The notes under the pieces were generated by a model. The model did no database searches. It worked only from the letters and a program-made list of their open reading frames with translations, and had not been told where the DNA came from. A DNA stretch of 64,000 nt from Dimorphilus gyrociliatus (lineage: Eukaryota; Annelida; Polychaeta; Dinophilidae): assembly GCA_904063045.1 (NCBI GenBank), contig CAJFCJ010000053.1:30885-94884 (forward strand), given 5' to 3'. Shown in pieces: positions 9,617 to 20,274 of this stretch. The translations under genes and the position numbers were made by a program. Every line of letters begins with the position of its first letter. Position 1 is the first letter of the stretch.

Positions 9617-10888
9617 ATGGATAATTGTTTACAAATTGTACAACATACAAAAAACAAAAACAAGTTTACTGTTCAAGTTAGAGGAGGTGGATTTTATAAA
9701 ACATTTTCATGTAGAAAAAAATTACTTCAAGATATTTACAAAAAGTTTGGTGAAAAATATCCTAATAAGTTTGTTACCAAAAGGAAACAATTCAACAGAA
9801 CACTATGTATAAACCTTACTGAAGCAGATAAACAATTCAACATTCCCAATCAAATCATAACAAGAAGAATGAAAATGAGAAACAAAATTAATATCGATAA
9901 AGATATTTTAGGGAAAAAATCCTTTCTTCAACCTACAATCAAACTTCATTCCATTAATTGTGTTATAGAGTTTACAAAACTTAAATTAAATTATAGATTG
10001 AAAATGACTAAAAACCATATACAAAAAGATTTTCAATCTATAATACAAAGTACACAGTGTCATGTTCAACTTAAAAAATTAGGGTGTAAATACCAGCAGA
10101 AAGTTATATTATTCAACTTACAAAAGCTAATACACAATGATAATGATGATGATGATGGTGATGATGTATTTGATGATGACAACAATCAACTAACAAATCA
10201 CAATAAATCAGGGTTAGCAGCAGGAGTTACAATTACAAAGCAACAGGCATTCAAAATTATAAATTTCAAATGTCTGTTATCAGCACCAGCTACCAATAAC
10301 AACAACAACAATAATAATAATAATAATAGAGAACAGCTGAAAGAAAGAAAAGGTCACCAAATCAGGGTTTATAATATCACCAACAGTCAACATTTAACAT
10401 ATGTCATTGTACCAGGGGATGGAAATTGCCTGTTTAGCTCTCTACTTTACTTTCAGACAAGGTTTACATGTCCAAATGTTTTAAGAAAATTTATTGTGGG
10501 ACATTTGCTATGTGGAAATCTGGGGAATAAAAGTTTATTTGGAAATGTAACATTGAAAAAAAGGATCAAATGGCAGTATCAGAATATGGATAATTATAAA
10601 AAAACCATGTATTATGGTTTAGGTTGGGGGGGTTCTATTGAGATAGAAGCATTTTCGCAATTATTTAACAAGAAAATTGTTGTATATGGTAAACGGTTTC
10701 ATAAATACATAATTGTGGAAATGACAAATATGCATGATGCCAACATTAACCAGATCCACTGCTTAATGTACAAAGATTACCATTATAATCCCATTGTAAA
10801 TCAAGTTACAATAGGTAAGTTCAATAAAATAGTTGGTTTTAATCTGTACTATCTTTATTTAATTTCTACAGATTCTGTTCAGGGTTAG
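9617..10888 (+). CDS. OTU-family cysteine protease ORF
   Basis: A 423-residue frame. The first 150 residues are strongly basic, followed by Asp-rich and Asn-rich low-complexity tracts. The C-terminal part is an OTU-like domain: GDGNCLFSS with the catalytic Cys preceded by Asp (about 270), a middle GGSIEIEAFS block, a strand ending VVYG, and HYNPI with the likely catalytic His near the end. OTU proteases remove ubiquitin or process polyproteins and are common in transposons and viruses. A 57-nt intron-like segment (10815-10871, GTAAGT to CTACAG) near the 3' end is a multiple of three, so spliced and unspliced forms both end with the same residues. Expression may depend on frameshifting from the upstream ORF. 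Confidence 0.75.
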   Translation: MDNCLQIVQHTKNKNKFTVQVRGGGFYKTFSCRKKLLQDIYKKFGEKYPNKFVTKRKQFNRTLCINLTEADKQFNIPNQIITRRMKMRNKINIDKDILGKKSFLQPTIKLHSINCVIEFTKLKLNYRLKMTKNHIQKDFQSIIQSTQCHVQLKKLGCKYQQKVILFNLQKLIHNDNDDDDGDDVFDDDNNQLTNHNKSGLAAGVTITKQQAFKIINFKCLLSAPATNNNNNNNNNNNREQLKERKGHQIRVYNITNSQHLTYVIVPGDGNCLFSSLLYFQTRFTCPNVLRKFIVGHLLCGNLGNKSLFGNVTLKKRIKWQYQNMDNYKKTMYYGLGWGGSIEIEAFSQLFNKKIVVYGKRFHKYIIVEMTNMHDANINQIHCLMYKDYHYNPIVNQVTIGKFNKIVGFNLYYLYLISTDSVQG

Positions 10889-11562
10889 ATAACAGCCTTA
10901 CAACTAACCTAAACTATTATAGTCAACAACATCAACTTTACAAATTTCTGTTAATGTTCCTTATGTATGTAAACAAGTTGTGGATTGTTAGGGAAAAACC
11001 AGTTTATAGTATTCCTAACAGTTTGTTAGATGCCATTTTGCTCAGTATTAATAATATATTTGTTTCTATAATCTGAAAAAACATTGATTACAATAAACAT
11101 TTTCTTTATAAAACATGGGTTAGTCAAAAACCATTCTATCAAGCACAAACTTCGATGCTTAATATCTCTAATTCCAAGCCCACAATTTTTTTTAATTTTT
11201 GATATGTGTTTTAGTAATATGTTATAAGGCTATATTCAAAAAATAAAAAAAATAGTGGGCTTGGGTTTTGAGCTAGGGGTCAAAACGTAGAAAAAAACAT
11301 CATTTTTTCCTATTTTACACCTCAAACATATAGTTTGCTTCAAAATTTCAAAATTTTGAATCCAATTTATTACTGTACACCTTCAAATTGTTCAATTTAA
11401 AAAAAAAAAAATTCAAAAAAACAGAAAAAAATTTTTAATCGTTAATTTTCTTTCTCCAATATCTCAGCCTACAGATGCCAGCAGATGAAAAGACTTTAGT
11501 AAATTATTAATTAGGCATATATATACAAGTTGGCATACTCAACTAAAAAGGAACCCCCCTGT
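10889..11562 (+). other. Non-coding 3' region of OTU element
   Basis: No coding frame. Bases 10950-11562 are repeated inverted at 21252-21851. AATAAA at about 11093 could be a polyadenylation signal. The region ends at GGAACCCCCCTGTAA in both copies, then telomeric repeats. Confidence 0.7.
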
Positions 11563-11582
11563 AACCCTAACCCTAACCCTAT
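11563..11582. repeat. Telomeric tract joining OTU element and PLE
   Basis: Three CCCTAA units between the OTU element 3' end and the truncated 5' end of the Penelope-like element, on the sense strand of both. Confidence 0.9.
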
Positions 11583-12864
11583 ACTCATTGTGTGGAGAAA
11601 GGAGAGTAGTGATACTGTAGGAGAGGATGACAGGTTGAGAGAGTTCTGGAACTATCTTAACAACAGAAATGAGGGTATTAGTCTAACCAGATCTGAGGCT
11701 GGTAACACAACCATCTTTCTAGATTTGGAGATTCAACTCAATCCTCTAGTGTTCAAAACTCATTTTAAACCTACAGACAGTAGAAGACTACTTAACCCCA
11801 AGTCTGCACATCCCAAACACACCATTAAAGGAATTTTATTTGCACAAGCTCTTAGGTATCTCAGAAATTGCTCAAAAATTGATACAGCAAAGGGACAACT
11901 CAATGATCTTAGGAATTTAAACAAAGATCTGGGCTATACCAAATCAATGTTCAAAGAGGCATGGCTAAAAGCCACTAAGAGGATTGAAATTGAGAGGCAA
12001 GAATTTGAAGGTATGAAACCATGCAATGGTAGGAGATGCCTAATGTGTCTGAAGGTTAGGAAAACTAACACATGGCAATCAACTGGCAGCAACCAATGGT
12101 TCAGAGTCAGGGGAGACTTTGACTGTACCTCTAGTTGGATAATTTACATTATCCAATGTACCCTATGTGAAATACAGTATGTGGGTCTTACCACTAGAAC
12201 TCTAAGAGATAGGATCAACAACCATAAAGGGGATGTGAGGAATGGATCCAATAAATTGGTCTCTGATCATTTTCGAAAACATGGAATAGATCAGATGACT
12301 TACTGGGTCTGTGATTCCATTCCTGAGGAAGATCCTAACAGAGAGAAGACCCTACAGACTTTGGAAGCAAGGTACATCAAAGAGGCTAATACAGTTACTC
12401 CGTATGGCTTAAATGAGGATCATGGTTGCTACAGTACTACTATAGTACCACTGGTTGTCTACCATCCAAGTCCTTGGTATAAACTAAATAGAATACTTAA
12501 GGACCACTGGAGTGCTCTTAATGATGACAGTCCATTGAAAGCGATTAGGCCTATTATTGCCTTGAAACTGGGGAGATCATTGGGTAGCCTTATAGTAAAG
12601 GGAAGAACTGAAGGTCCACCTCAAGAGGATAATACCAACACTCTGAATCTATTAGAATGTTGGCCATCCCCATGGTGGCATATTAAAACAGTCTTCAATA
12701 AACCACAAAACAAATTCTCTATTGTGAATAACATAGAGAGCCTGGACAACAGCAATGACACAATTCTCACCATGGCCAATAGCTGGGTGGGGGATGATCA
12801 GGATAGTAGTTTTGCAGGTATTAATCTCCTATTGGAGATACAGAGAGAAATTGACAGTGAATGA
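11583..12864 (+). pseudogene. 5'-truncated Penelope-like element, GIY-YIG nuclease
   Basis: The frame is open from before the telomeric tract to 12864. It lacks the reverse-transcriptase catalytic core and starts in the region after it (LDLEIQL, then FKPTDSRRLL and HPKHTIKGILFAQALR, the thumb/linker found in PLEs). A zinc-binding CxxC-like segment (PCNGRRCLMC) precedes a GIY-YIG endonuclease (YIIQC, IQYVG, TLRDRINNH). Its 5' end is fused to CCCTAA repeats, as is usual for truncated telomere-associated PLE copies. Two further fragments of the same 3' coding region lie at 19996-20057 and 49381-49580. Alone it could supply only the endonuclease part. Confidence 0.85.
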
Positions 12865-14178
12865 AAATTAATAGGGCTAGTTATTGGCTGAGTAAGGATT
12901 GAACACCTCTTTAATGGGGAACAGGTTGTGGTAGTTGGCAGTGAACAAACAGTTCCCCAACAAAAACACCACATCTGGTTCTTATATCCTAACCCTAAGC
13001 TATAGCCCCCTAAAAAGATACAAATTAGTGAAACTTTACAACTAACCCTAACCTAAGATAATGGAACCAACACTTAACTCAGCAGAGAAGAAGGTACAGA
13101 CTGGACAGACATGGGACCTGTTCTGAACAATTGTTAAATAATAAAGAATGGGGTAATTTGTGGGGAGACACCTCTCTATGAGAGAACAGATGGTTGACAG
13201 TTGGCAGTGAACAAAAGTTCCCCAACAAAAGGTCCCTTCTGGTTTCCCAATCAACACAAAGACAACCCATTGACAATCATACATGAGCAGTCTAATGTAA
13301 CCATAACCTCTACCTTCAACCATCTCTCAGTGTATTCCTTACATACAGGAACAAGTGTGTCTGATATATATAAGGGGTTGAAAGTTTAACATGGGTCTAC
13401 AGACCTTATGCTACATAGTACCCTAAGGATATATATATCAAAGAGTTAGTTTTGATCCAAAAAAATCAGTGATGTGACAAAAATGTCCCAAATCTGGGCC
13501 GTTTAGGAGTTTCGTTATGCGTCATCCTAGACGTTTCAATTTTGTTGGAGGTGATAGAGCTCGAAAAGAGCTTTTCACTGATATGCTACACGACCATGTA
13601 GCTCTTACGGTTCAGGAGTGGCTGAGCTTCGAAAATCGAAAATTTTCCGAGTTCGGGTAGAAAAATAAAAATATTTTTTTCTATCTTTCCGACGTAGGGG
13701 CAAGCTTGGATTCAAGTTTGAAAGCAATCCGACGATTTTGAAAAATTGGCCTTCACTGAGGCTCTGGACTTGTAAAGATTTCGCGAAAATCATTAATTTT
13801 CTAAGTTCATTGTCATGTTAATTACCTGTATAAACATTACATTCGCCTGGGTACTTAGAAAGATTTTGGAAAAAATATTTTCCGAAAATATTCTAAGTCC
13901 AGCCTAACACAGTGTTAGGTTTTGGACTTGGAAAAATTTCGACTGAAAAAAGTCGATAAATTTTTCAAAAATATTCTAAGTCCAAATTGGAGGTGAAATC
14001 ACCCCTTATCTTAGATTCAGTTATATTTCATGGTGCGGTAATGAATAGGGCTCTGGACCGCCCCATGCAAATAGGATTGGCCATATATGTACAGAGGAAG
14101 GAACATAGAATTGAATCTAGGTCTTCTTCTGTTACATTTTATGAAAAGTGACTTACCTGATTGTTATACCTGCGATTT
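12865..14178 (+). other. PLE 3' region and unclassified repeat DNA
   Basis: Bases 12900-12990 and 13150-13260 share a duplicated segment (GTTGGCAGTGAACAAA, then GTTCCCCAACAAAA). Degenerate CCCTAA bits occur near 12988 and 13040. From about 13440 to 14178 the DNA is less AT-rich and contains repeated TTCTAAGTCCA motifs and a hairpin CCTAACAC-A-GTGTTAGG near 13901-13917. No coding frame is supported. Confidence 0.4.
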
Positions 14179-14810
14179 TTGAAAGGTTACCCTCTAATTA
14201 CTATAGAACGTAGGGTCGAGATACTCGTAATAGAGTCTAAGGCTGCCAGTCAGCCATCCTCACCTACCACCGTTAACTTCAAAGCTCCATAGCTCCGCAA
14301 CCGCTGGGCCGATTTCGTTCAAATTTTGCACAGTTGCTCAGTTCAATTAGATCTAGCACTGTGTAAAATTTCATAACGATCAGAGCAAGTTGAAATTTCA
14401 ACTTTCGTCAGTGGTCGACTTGCTTTACTGACCACCAAATAGGTGATTTGTTGCGAGATAAAGTGTGGGATCAAACCAGTACCTATCCTAAGGTATAGTA
14501 AGCCTCTCAGAGATCAGTCTGGTGGCAATCTAACCGGCCACTTTTCCCCTCTCACTTGATAAAGGAGGAATACCTCCGAAATATTGTGAGTTTTAATCTG
14601 GTGACATTTTGTTAGTTGCTAAATACAGGTTCTCTTCACCCTTGTGGAGAATTTGTAAGTGGTTTTGTTGGAGATACAGTTACAGCTTAGGCTGGGGAAT
14701 TGCTACTCAAGATAGCAACTCCTCAACAGCTACACCAACCCTTAGCCAAAGCTTGGTTATAAGTGTGTGTGCACTTTTGGGATTACCAGTCTGTACTGAT
14801 TGTGCTAATC
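14179..14810 (+). repeat. Repeat family B, longest copy
   Basis: Matches 55101-55737 almost base for base, 43428-43760 (5' part replaced by an LTR), 43791-43917 (3' end only) and 20275-20471. All copies end at GTGCTAAT followed by CCCTAACCCCAAGACCTAA. It contains a hammerhead-like fold and an inverted copy of the AAATCGGCCCAG motif found in family C. A 68-codon ORF is shared between copies but looks fortuitous. Confidence 0.85.
14551..14590 (+). ncRNA. Degenerate hammerhead-like fold in family B
   Basis: Helix I CTCAC/GTGAG, helix II AGGAGG/CCTCC with AATA loop, and GAAA are in hammerhead order, but the first core reads TTGATAA instead of CTGATGA. Activity is therefore doubtful. The same bases are kept in copies at 43503-43542 (with a further change in the GAAA region) and 55473-55512. 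Confidence 0.4.
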
Positions 14811-14834
14811 CCTAACCCCAAGACCTAACCCTAA
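14811..14834. repeat. Telomere-like junction CCCTAACCCCAAGACC
   Basis: Variant telomeric repeats join family B to a 5'-truncated gypsy-env relic. The variant CCCCAAGACC or a near match also occurs at 18953-18963, 20477-20486, 43768-43777, 43924-43933, 55738-55747 and 59924-59933. Confidence 0.85.
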
Positions 14835-17295
14835 GAAGGAATACAGGGATAGAATTAACAAAACCCTGACCAGAAAACCTCCAACCTATAGTATTGATGA
14901 TTGGGTACATATTAGGAGAGAAGATATTCACAGAGGTATGGAAAGGATACCAAGCTTTAAATGGAATGGACCATATAAGATAACAGCTGCAGATGCAACC
15001 AAATGTTTGTATGAAGTGGAATTGGAAGATGGCAAAAGAAAATATTATCATGCAACAAGATTAAGATTGGCTAATAACCAAGCAAGAGATGAGACAGTTA
15101 ATCATGTTGGTACAGAAAATAGAAGAAAACCATCAAGGTTATTTCCAATTAGAGAGATAATACCTCTAATAATAATCATGATCATATTTATGCTACTACC
15201 ATTGACAATGGCAAACCAATTCACAACTGGTGCTAACATCACTTTAGAATTTGTACCTCCTATTCAATACTGCAATGGACAGCAACTACAGCAAGCATTT
15301 GATTTAGCAGATCAACCTGAATGTCAAGTATACAACCAACCTGTGACCAAAATATTAGCCAATGTCTATGAAATAAACACAGCTGATTTAGAGGTTGAAG
15401 CAGTAAAATGCATGGTGAGGAAGAGAGAGAACTTCTACACTTATTATTTTTTTGGTTCAAAGAAGCACAGAGTTGAAAAATTCATTGTTACATTGTCAGA
15501 AGAAGAATGCAGAAAGATGTATCAAAAGAAGAAAGCTTACTCTGGGCAGAAGCTTTATAACAAAGGAAATATTTGGACTTATAATGAAAGGAAAGGAACA
15601 GCCTATAAATACCCATCAACAACTTTAGTTATAGAATATACTACAATTATACAAGTTGGAAAAGCATACTGGTTACCTTATCAAAACTATGTAACAACAG
15701 ATCTTGATTTTGTTGAAGATTGTCCAGTCCAACAAGATTTTGCAGAACTATAAATTCAGTTATTATCCTCCAATTGTTAAAAGATAATAGAATCATGGGA
15801 CAAGAATCACCATGGAGAGTGATTTCAAGAAGGATATCATGTATAAAGTTTGCAGGATATTACTCCTGTCCTGAATATACTATTATGGATAAATACTATA
15901 AAAATAGTTTCATAGAAGGATTTGGAGGGCCAGGTACAAGAGTTCTGGTTCCTATTGAAGAAAACCAACTTCTGAGAACAGATTTATCAACATCTGGGTA
16001 CCAAGATGATGAAATGCTAAAGAATGCAGTATTCAAGCTGGCATCAGAAGAGGAAGTAGTTTATTTGAAAAAGTACCAGTCAAAGAGTTTATTGCTAAGG
16101 AATGCTCTTCAGAAAGACCATGAAAGTATACCAACATTTAGAGATTGGTATAGGGAAGGAGATAAAACATAGCATATGATGATTAAAATCCCTGGTCTTG
16201 CTGTAGTCAGAACATACCAATTAAAGCAACCTATAGCACAAGATGTATGGAGTATACAAAACACATATATTGGAAAAATGTTAAAGAAAGTAACCTTGCC
16301 CATTGCAAAGGAGTCAAGAAAAGACAAGTACAAAGTTACCCACAAATTTGTTGAAGAAAAATTGTTGCCAAAAACAGATGTTTGGTTTCAAGGACCTCAA
16401 GGGAAGCAGTTTAAGTTGACTAAAAGAAAATTAGGATATCTCCTACTAGAAAGAGTTGCAAAATCAGAAGAAGAAAAAGAGATGAAAAAAAAAATCACCA
16501 TAGTGGAACAAGGGCAGCATTTCTAAAATCAGTTGATAGAAATTTCATCAACTTACAAGAAACCTTTAACCAGCTCTCAAGAATGTTATGTAGAGCATTT
16601 GTGCAGAGGGATAGGATGATAACTCCACTAAGTCCTATCTCACCTCAGTTACCTACAGTTTTATCTGAAGAGAAAGGAACACATAGCACTTGGCTGGGAG
16701 ACCTCACAACAATTAATTATTGTACACAACACAAATCTATTCAGATCATATGTGACTTGAACATTATTGTGAAAGATGGTAAATGCTCAAAGCAACTATT
16801 GGCCAAGTATAAGGAGTTAATATTCTCAGTGGAACCCATAACCCATCAGATACGTGAAATCAGCTTAAAAGATATAATATATGGCAAATGTAACACTGAA
16901 AAAAATCTATTCAAGGTAAAAGATAATCCTTTGGAAAGCCAGAGTAATAATGAACAAATAAGCTTGATCAATATTCAGATCAACTAAATTATGCAAAACA
17001 AATTGGCATTAACCCTGCAGTAACTAAATCTAGAAGATATTTTATGGCTTGGACAACGAAACCACTACAAACTATTATCAATTTCCTTATTCCTGAAACA
17101 ACAACTGGTGCAATTGGAATGATATTGTATTGGATAAAGATGAAAGGATTACATAAAAATGTAACACAAAGAATACTAAACAGATTCAGAAAAACAAATG
17201 ACATTAAATCCATTGAGGAAGGCCAACCCTTAAGAGTTGTCAGCAGCAGGAAAGGTCAAGTTATTATTGCCAATGTTGAACCATCAGTGGAATGA
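14835..17295 (+). pseudogene. 5'-truncated gypsy relic: integrase tail and env
   Basis: Starts abruptly after telomere-like repeats in the C-terminal part of an integrase; a GPY/F-type module is visible (FKWNGPYKI, then ATRLRLAN at about 15057). In the same frame follows a hydrophobic leader (about 15150-15215) and an envelope-like ectodomain related to the env of the 33-43 kb element (shared blocks ANITL, QAFDLAD, FYTYYFFG, TTIIQ.GKAYW). The frame is broken: segments 14938-15753, 15720-16172, 16176-16526, 16583-16987 and 17044-17295 are in different frames or separated by stops, so no functional product is expected. A membrane helix lies near 17095-17140. Env proteins mediate cell entry in errantivirus-like elements; this copy is a decayed relic. 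Confidence 0.75.
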
Positions 17296-17345
17296 TGCTT
17301 TAAGGAGATAATAATCAACAATTTCTACCAGAAAGGTTAAAAAAA

Positions 17346-17573
17346 ATGTTTACAAATATTGTTTATATCAATGGCATTATAAGAGGAGATCCTTTTCATA
17401 GAAGACTCCAACAGGACAAGATATCTCCTTTAAGAAATATTGTTCAACATTTAATTTTTAATGAGATATTAGTCAACACTAAAGATGTGATGGAACAACA
17501 ACAAAGAAGAACTGGAAGAAGAAGATTAAACAGACAAGATATTCAGGCTATAGAGGAACAACACAATGAGTGA
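17346..17573 (+). CDS. C-terminal copy of ORF-X (basic protein)
   Basis: An open frame of 75 codons closely related to the end of ORF-X at 5487-5690 (shared YINxIIRGDPFHR and RRTGRRRLNRQ), but without the TGA seen there. It follows the env relic by about 50 bp. Whether it starts at ATG 17346 or is a truncated remnant of a larger ORF cannot be told. The Arg-rich end suggests nucleic-acid binding or a nuclear signal. Confidence 0.45.
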   Translation: MFTNIVYINGIIRGDPFHRRLQQDKISPLRNIVQHLIFNEILVNTKDVMEQQQRRTGRRRLNRQDIQAIEEQHNE

Positions 17574-18140
17574 AATTAACAAACCTATCAAAACTAAATT
17601 TCAATCTCTGTACATTTTATATAAACACTTTGATATTTCTCTAGTTTAAAATAGTAATATTAGCATAATATAACTATGTATTTATATCAATGCAAAATTG
17701 ATTAGGTGTGTGACACACTGGAATGCCAGAGGCTGACATATCACTTCTTATATAATACCAAATGTGTCTAGGCTTGGGATACTAAAACTTTTATGTAATA
17801 CCAGATACTTGTCAAGATAAACTGACATATCTTAGGATATGTCAATTACATAACACTCCTCTATATAAGCTACAAGGTCTATCAAACATCATCACTTCAA
17901 GAAAATTCTCAGAACAAGAAGGACTGCTTTCTACAAAAACTCTGTTTAGTGATTCAACATCTACATACAACAAAAGATCACTTTTCTACATCAAACAACT
18001 CTGAGAGAAAAAACAAAGTAAGCTATATGTTTGTTTGTTCATTTGTGAAATTAAAGATACTATAATGTTTTACATTTATGTATCTATTTGTTTATATATG
18101 TTCAGGTGACTTTAAGATGTTATAGTTGATTTTCATCACT
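17574..18140 (+). other. LTR-like or promoter-like non-coding region
   Basis: No gene. From 17706 (TGTGTGACACACTGG) there is U3-like sequence with a TATA motif (CTATATAAG, about 17861-17869), then AAACAAAG with a donor-like GTAAGC at about 18018. It may be LTR sequence of the truncated gypsy relic, but no second copy is in the window to prove it. Confidence 0.35.
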
Positions 18141-18908
18141 TTCATTTCTTTCATTAACACTATAAGACCTGTCAGACAACTTGGATTATATATCTTGCTG
18201 TTTAACAGTTCAAAAATTGTTCAATGAGGAACAGCACCAAATGAAAATTATAAACTCTGGCATCTTTTGTAAACATTATATACACATTGTACCTCCATTA
18301 TACCTAAACATACCAATAGGACAACAAAAAAAAACATTAGGCAAATAACTATATATCAGACCAAAGAAAATTTCAATAACTGAAAAGTAAGCAACTAGAT
18401 ATTACAAAACAAAAGTCATCTTATTGACAAGCATTACAAAGAATCAACTTCTATGGTTGATATTCATCCATACATATATACACGTACAAATACACATACA
18501 ATTTCAACATCCATACAACAAGAACATTCTTGCAAGGAAGGATTCAATTATAAAATTGGTCCTTTCCTCCCCTTCAAGATAGTTCTTAGGTTATACTATC
18601 CTCTGAATTGACCCTGATGAGTCTTTGCATTAAAAGGGGAAGACGAAACCATGGTAGGTCAACCATACTTGGCAACCATCTAGATTAATATATCCTAGGT
18701 TAAACATACTATTGCAATTTAAAACCAAATCAAAAACAAACAAACAGACATAAATTGATTAGTGATGGGAAGAGTACTTGTTTTAAAATGTACAATAAGT
18801 TCTTACTCTTGCATTCCATTTCATTATGGGATCTTCTGAAAGTTTGGTGGAAGTTATTTGACTTTCATCAGAACTGAGACCTTAGTGTCTAGTTCAAACC
18901 TATATATA
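18141..18908 (+). mobile_element. Single hammerhead-ribozyme unit
   Basis: Same unit as at 6121-7100: the lead-in CTTTCATTAACACTATAAGA, hammerhead at 18609-18661, TTCTTACTCTTGCATTCC, CTTTCATCAGAACT and CTAGTTCAAAC, then telomeric repeats from 18909. Only one unit is present here. Confidence 0.7.
18609..18661 (+). ncRNA. Hammerhead ribozyme motif
   Basis: CTGATGA (18614-18620), GAAAC, helix I TGACC/GGTCA, helix II GTCTT/AAGAC with a loop three bases longer than in the other copies, and GTA cleavage triplet. Confidence 0.85.
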
Positions 18909-18983
18909 AACCCTAACCTAACCCTAATCTATACTGGATTGGCAAACCCTAACCCCAAGACCTAACCAAGACCTAACCCTAAT
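18909..18983. repeat. Degenerate telomeric tract
   Basis: CCCTAA-type units broken by short non-telomeric bits, including CCCTAACCCCAAGACC, directly after the hammerhead unit. Confidence 0.85.
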
Positions 18984-19484
18984 TTCTTTATACATCTTTA
19001 AATGTTTTTATCTAAATGTGTTTAAGCCAAAGTAAGCAGAGTATTCAACTATATTCAACTTTGCTTTTTAATTTTGTTGATTTTTGTTATGATAATGACA
19101 TTTTGTTTAGAAACTCAAAATTTAACCTTCAGCCGCACCCATGTTGTAAGAGCAATAGTAGACTAGCCATATTTGATAAATATTTCACATTAATATGAAT
19201 TCTATACAATCATAGCTAGAACCCTGCTTCAATGCACATTGAAATCGCAGTAAATTTAAGTTAATTTTATAATGTTACAATTTCTGAGCTCTATGGGGAA
19301 AGTAATTCAATGTCTGCCAGAGATTAGGTCTAAATTTCTAGTTAACATTTTAAAACTCTAACTCAAACTCTTATATTCTCTCTTTTATCTACAATTCTAA
19401 AATATGACAAAAGTTTGTTTTTTTAAACTTTGCTTTTATTTTTTAAGAAAAGACATTTAGAATCTTTTTCATGCACAGTTATCA
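18984..19484. other. AT-rich DNA, no gene seen
   Basis: No supported coding frame and no clear repeat match to the rest of the window. Confidence 0.3.
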
Positions 19485-19789
19485 TTAAAATTTAATGTTA
19501 AATCTGCTTCTGCATGAGCGTGCAATGGAATTACAAAAAGATTTCCTGGATATTGAGCAACTGCGACAGTTGGTGTAGCTTGCTTGTTCTCTCTATATTG
19601 AAATACTAAATTAAAATATCACTTTAAATGGAATTATACTTTTACCAGTGCAAATTCCATATTCAGATCACTGTCATCCAATCCAAATTCTCTTTCAGCA
19701 AGTTCAGCCAATAGATCATTTAGCAAAGGATAAGACAATGCCTGATGAATGAAAAGTAGTATGCAGCAAATGGCTATTACAGTCTTCAT
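19485..19789 (-). CDS. Small secreted peptide precursor, 2 exons
   Basis: Exon 1 (19789-19646) encodes 48 residues: a clear signal peptide (MKTVIAICCILLFIHQALS) and a short acidic segment. A good donor (CTG|GTAAAA) follows. Two acceptors are possible. Using 19592 (53-nt intron) gives an 83-residue precursor whose basic tail has four cysteines spaced C-x2-C-x7-C-x6-C, the layout of a Cys-rich peptide behind an acidic propeptide. Using 19605 (40-nt intron) gives a 72-residue product without those cysteines, ending at a TAA in the second exon. The sequence alone does not decide. No family is recognised; antimicrobial, signalling or venom-like roles are all possible. It lies between telomere-associated fragments. 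Confidence 0.55.
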
Positions 19790-19995
19790 CCTGGAATATT
19801 TACTTTACTTTGTAGAATTTAGTTTAGCAATTGAAACTACTGAAAATAAATTTAATATGTCAATGATTTCATGTTAAAAACAGGTTTATATATAAAATTT
19901 TTAAATATTTCACCTTATTCATAGTTAAAAACCCTTTTCAAATTGAAAGTGCAGGTTCCTACCCATATTGTATGTCTGTCCTATTTTTCCCTTTA

Positions 19996-20057
19996 TTCAC
20001 TGTCAATCTCTCTTTGAATCTCCAGAAGGAGATTAATCCCTGCAAAGCTGTCATCCT
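19996..20057 (-). pseudogene. PLE 3' coding fragment
   Basis: Reverse complement matches 12798-12864 (last 20 codons of the PLE ORF). Its 5' end, on the sense strand, is fused to CCCTAA repeats. Confidence 0.8.
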
Positions 20058-20084
20058 GGGTTAGGGTTAGGGTTAGGTAGGGTT
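20058..20084. repeat. Telomeric tract (TTAGGG)n
   Basis: About four units between the PLE fragment and a hammerhead-unit 3' end; both elements are on the minus strand and read CCCTAA on their sense strand. Confidence 0.9.
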
Positions 20085-20225
20085 ATATGTATGTTTGAAC
20101 TAGACACTAAGATCTGAGTTCTGATGAAAGTTGAATAACTTCCACCAAACTTTCAGAAGATCCCATATTGGAATGCAAGAGTAAGAACTTATTGTACAAT
20201 ATAGACCAAGCACACTTCACATCAT
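20085..20225 (-). repeat. Hammerhead-unit 3' fragment
   Basis: Reverse complement of the segment after the hammerhead (TTCTTACTCTTGCATTCC to CTAGTTCAAAC). The ribozyme itself is missing. Confidence 0.75.
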
Positions 20226-20274
20226 AAGTCCATTGATTTTTCTTTTAATTTGTATTATTGTTTTAAGGTAGTTA

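Larger units (their letters stand above)
7140..11562 (+). mobile_element. OTU element between telomeric tracts
   Basis: A 4.4 kb block starts after the CCCTAA tract at 7101-7139 and ends at GGAACCCCCCTGTAA, which runs into another CCCTAA tract at 11563. It carries an unknown ORF and an OTU-protease ORF joined by a -1 slippery site, then about 670 bp of non-coding 3' sequence. The last 600 bp (10950-11562) recur inverted at 21252-21851, with the same terminal junction to telomere-like repeats, so this end is a true element terminus. No reverse transcriptase or transposase is present, so it would depend on other elements, or it could derive from a virus. Confidence 0.65.

Noticed and set aside
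9617-10888. OTU ORF as part of a Helitron or Polinton
   Set aside because: No Rep/helicase, polymerase B, packaging ATPase or terminal structures of these elements are visible nearby.
14609-14815. 68-codon ORF repeated at 43561 and 55531
   Set aside because: It lies in family B and is open in all three copies only because they are nearly identical; no domain is seen.
6435-20140. Segment GTTCTGATGAAAG after hammerhead units as another ribozyme
   Set aside because: It contains CTGATGA on the minus strand but no helix II followed by GAAA in the right place.
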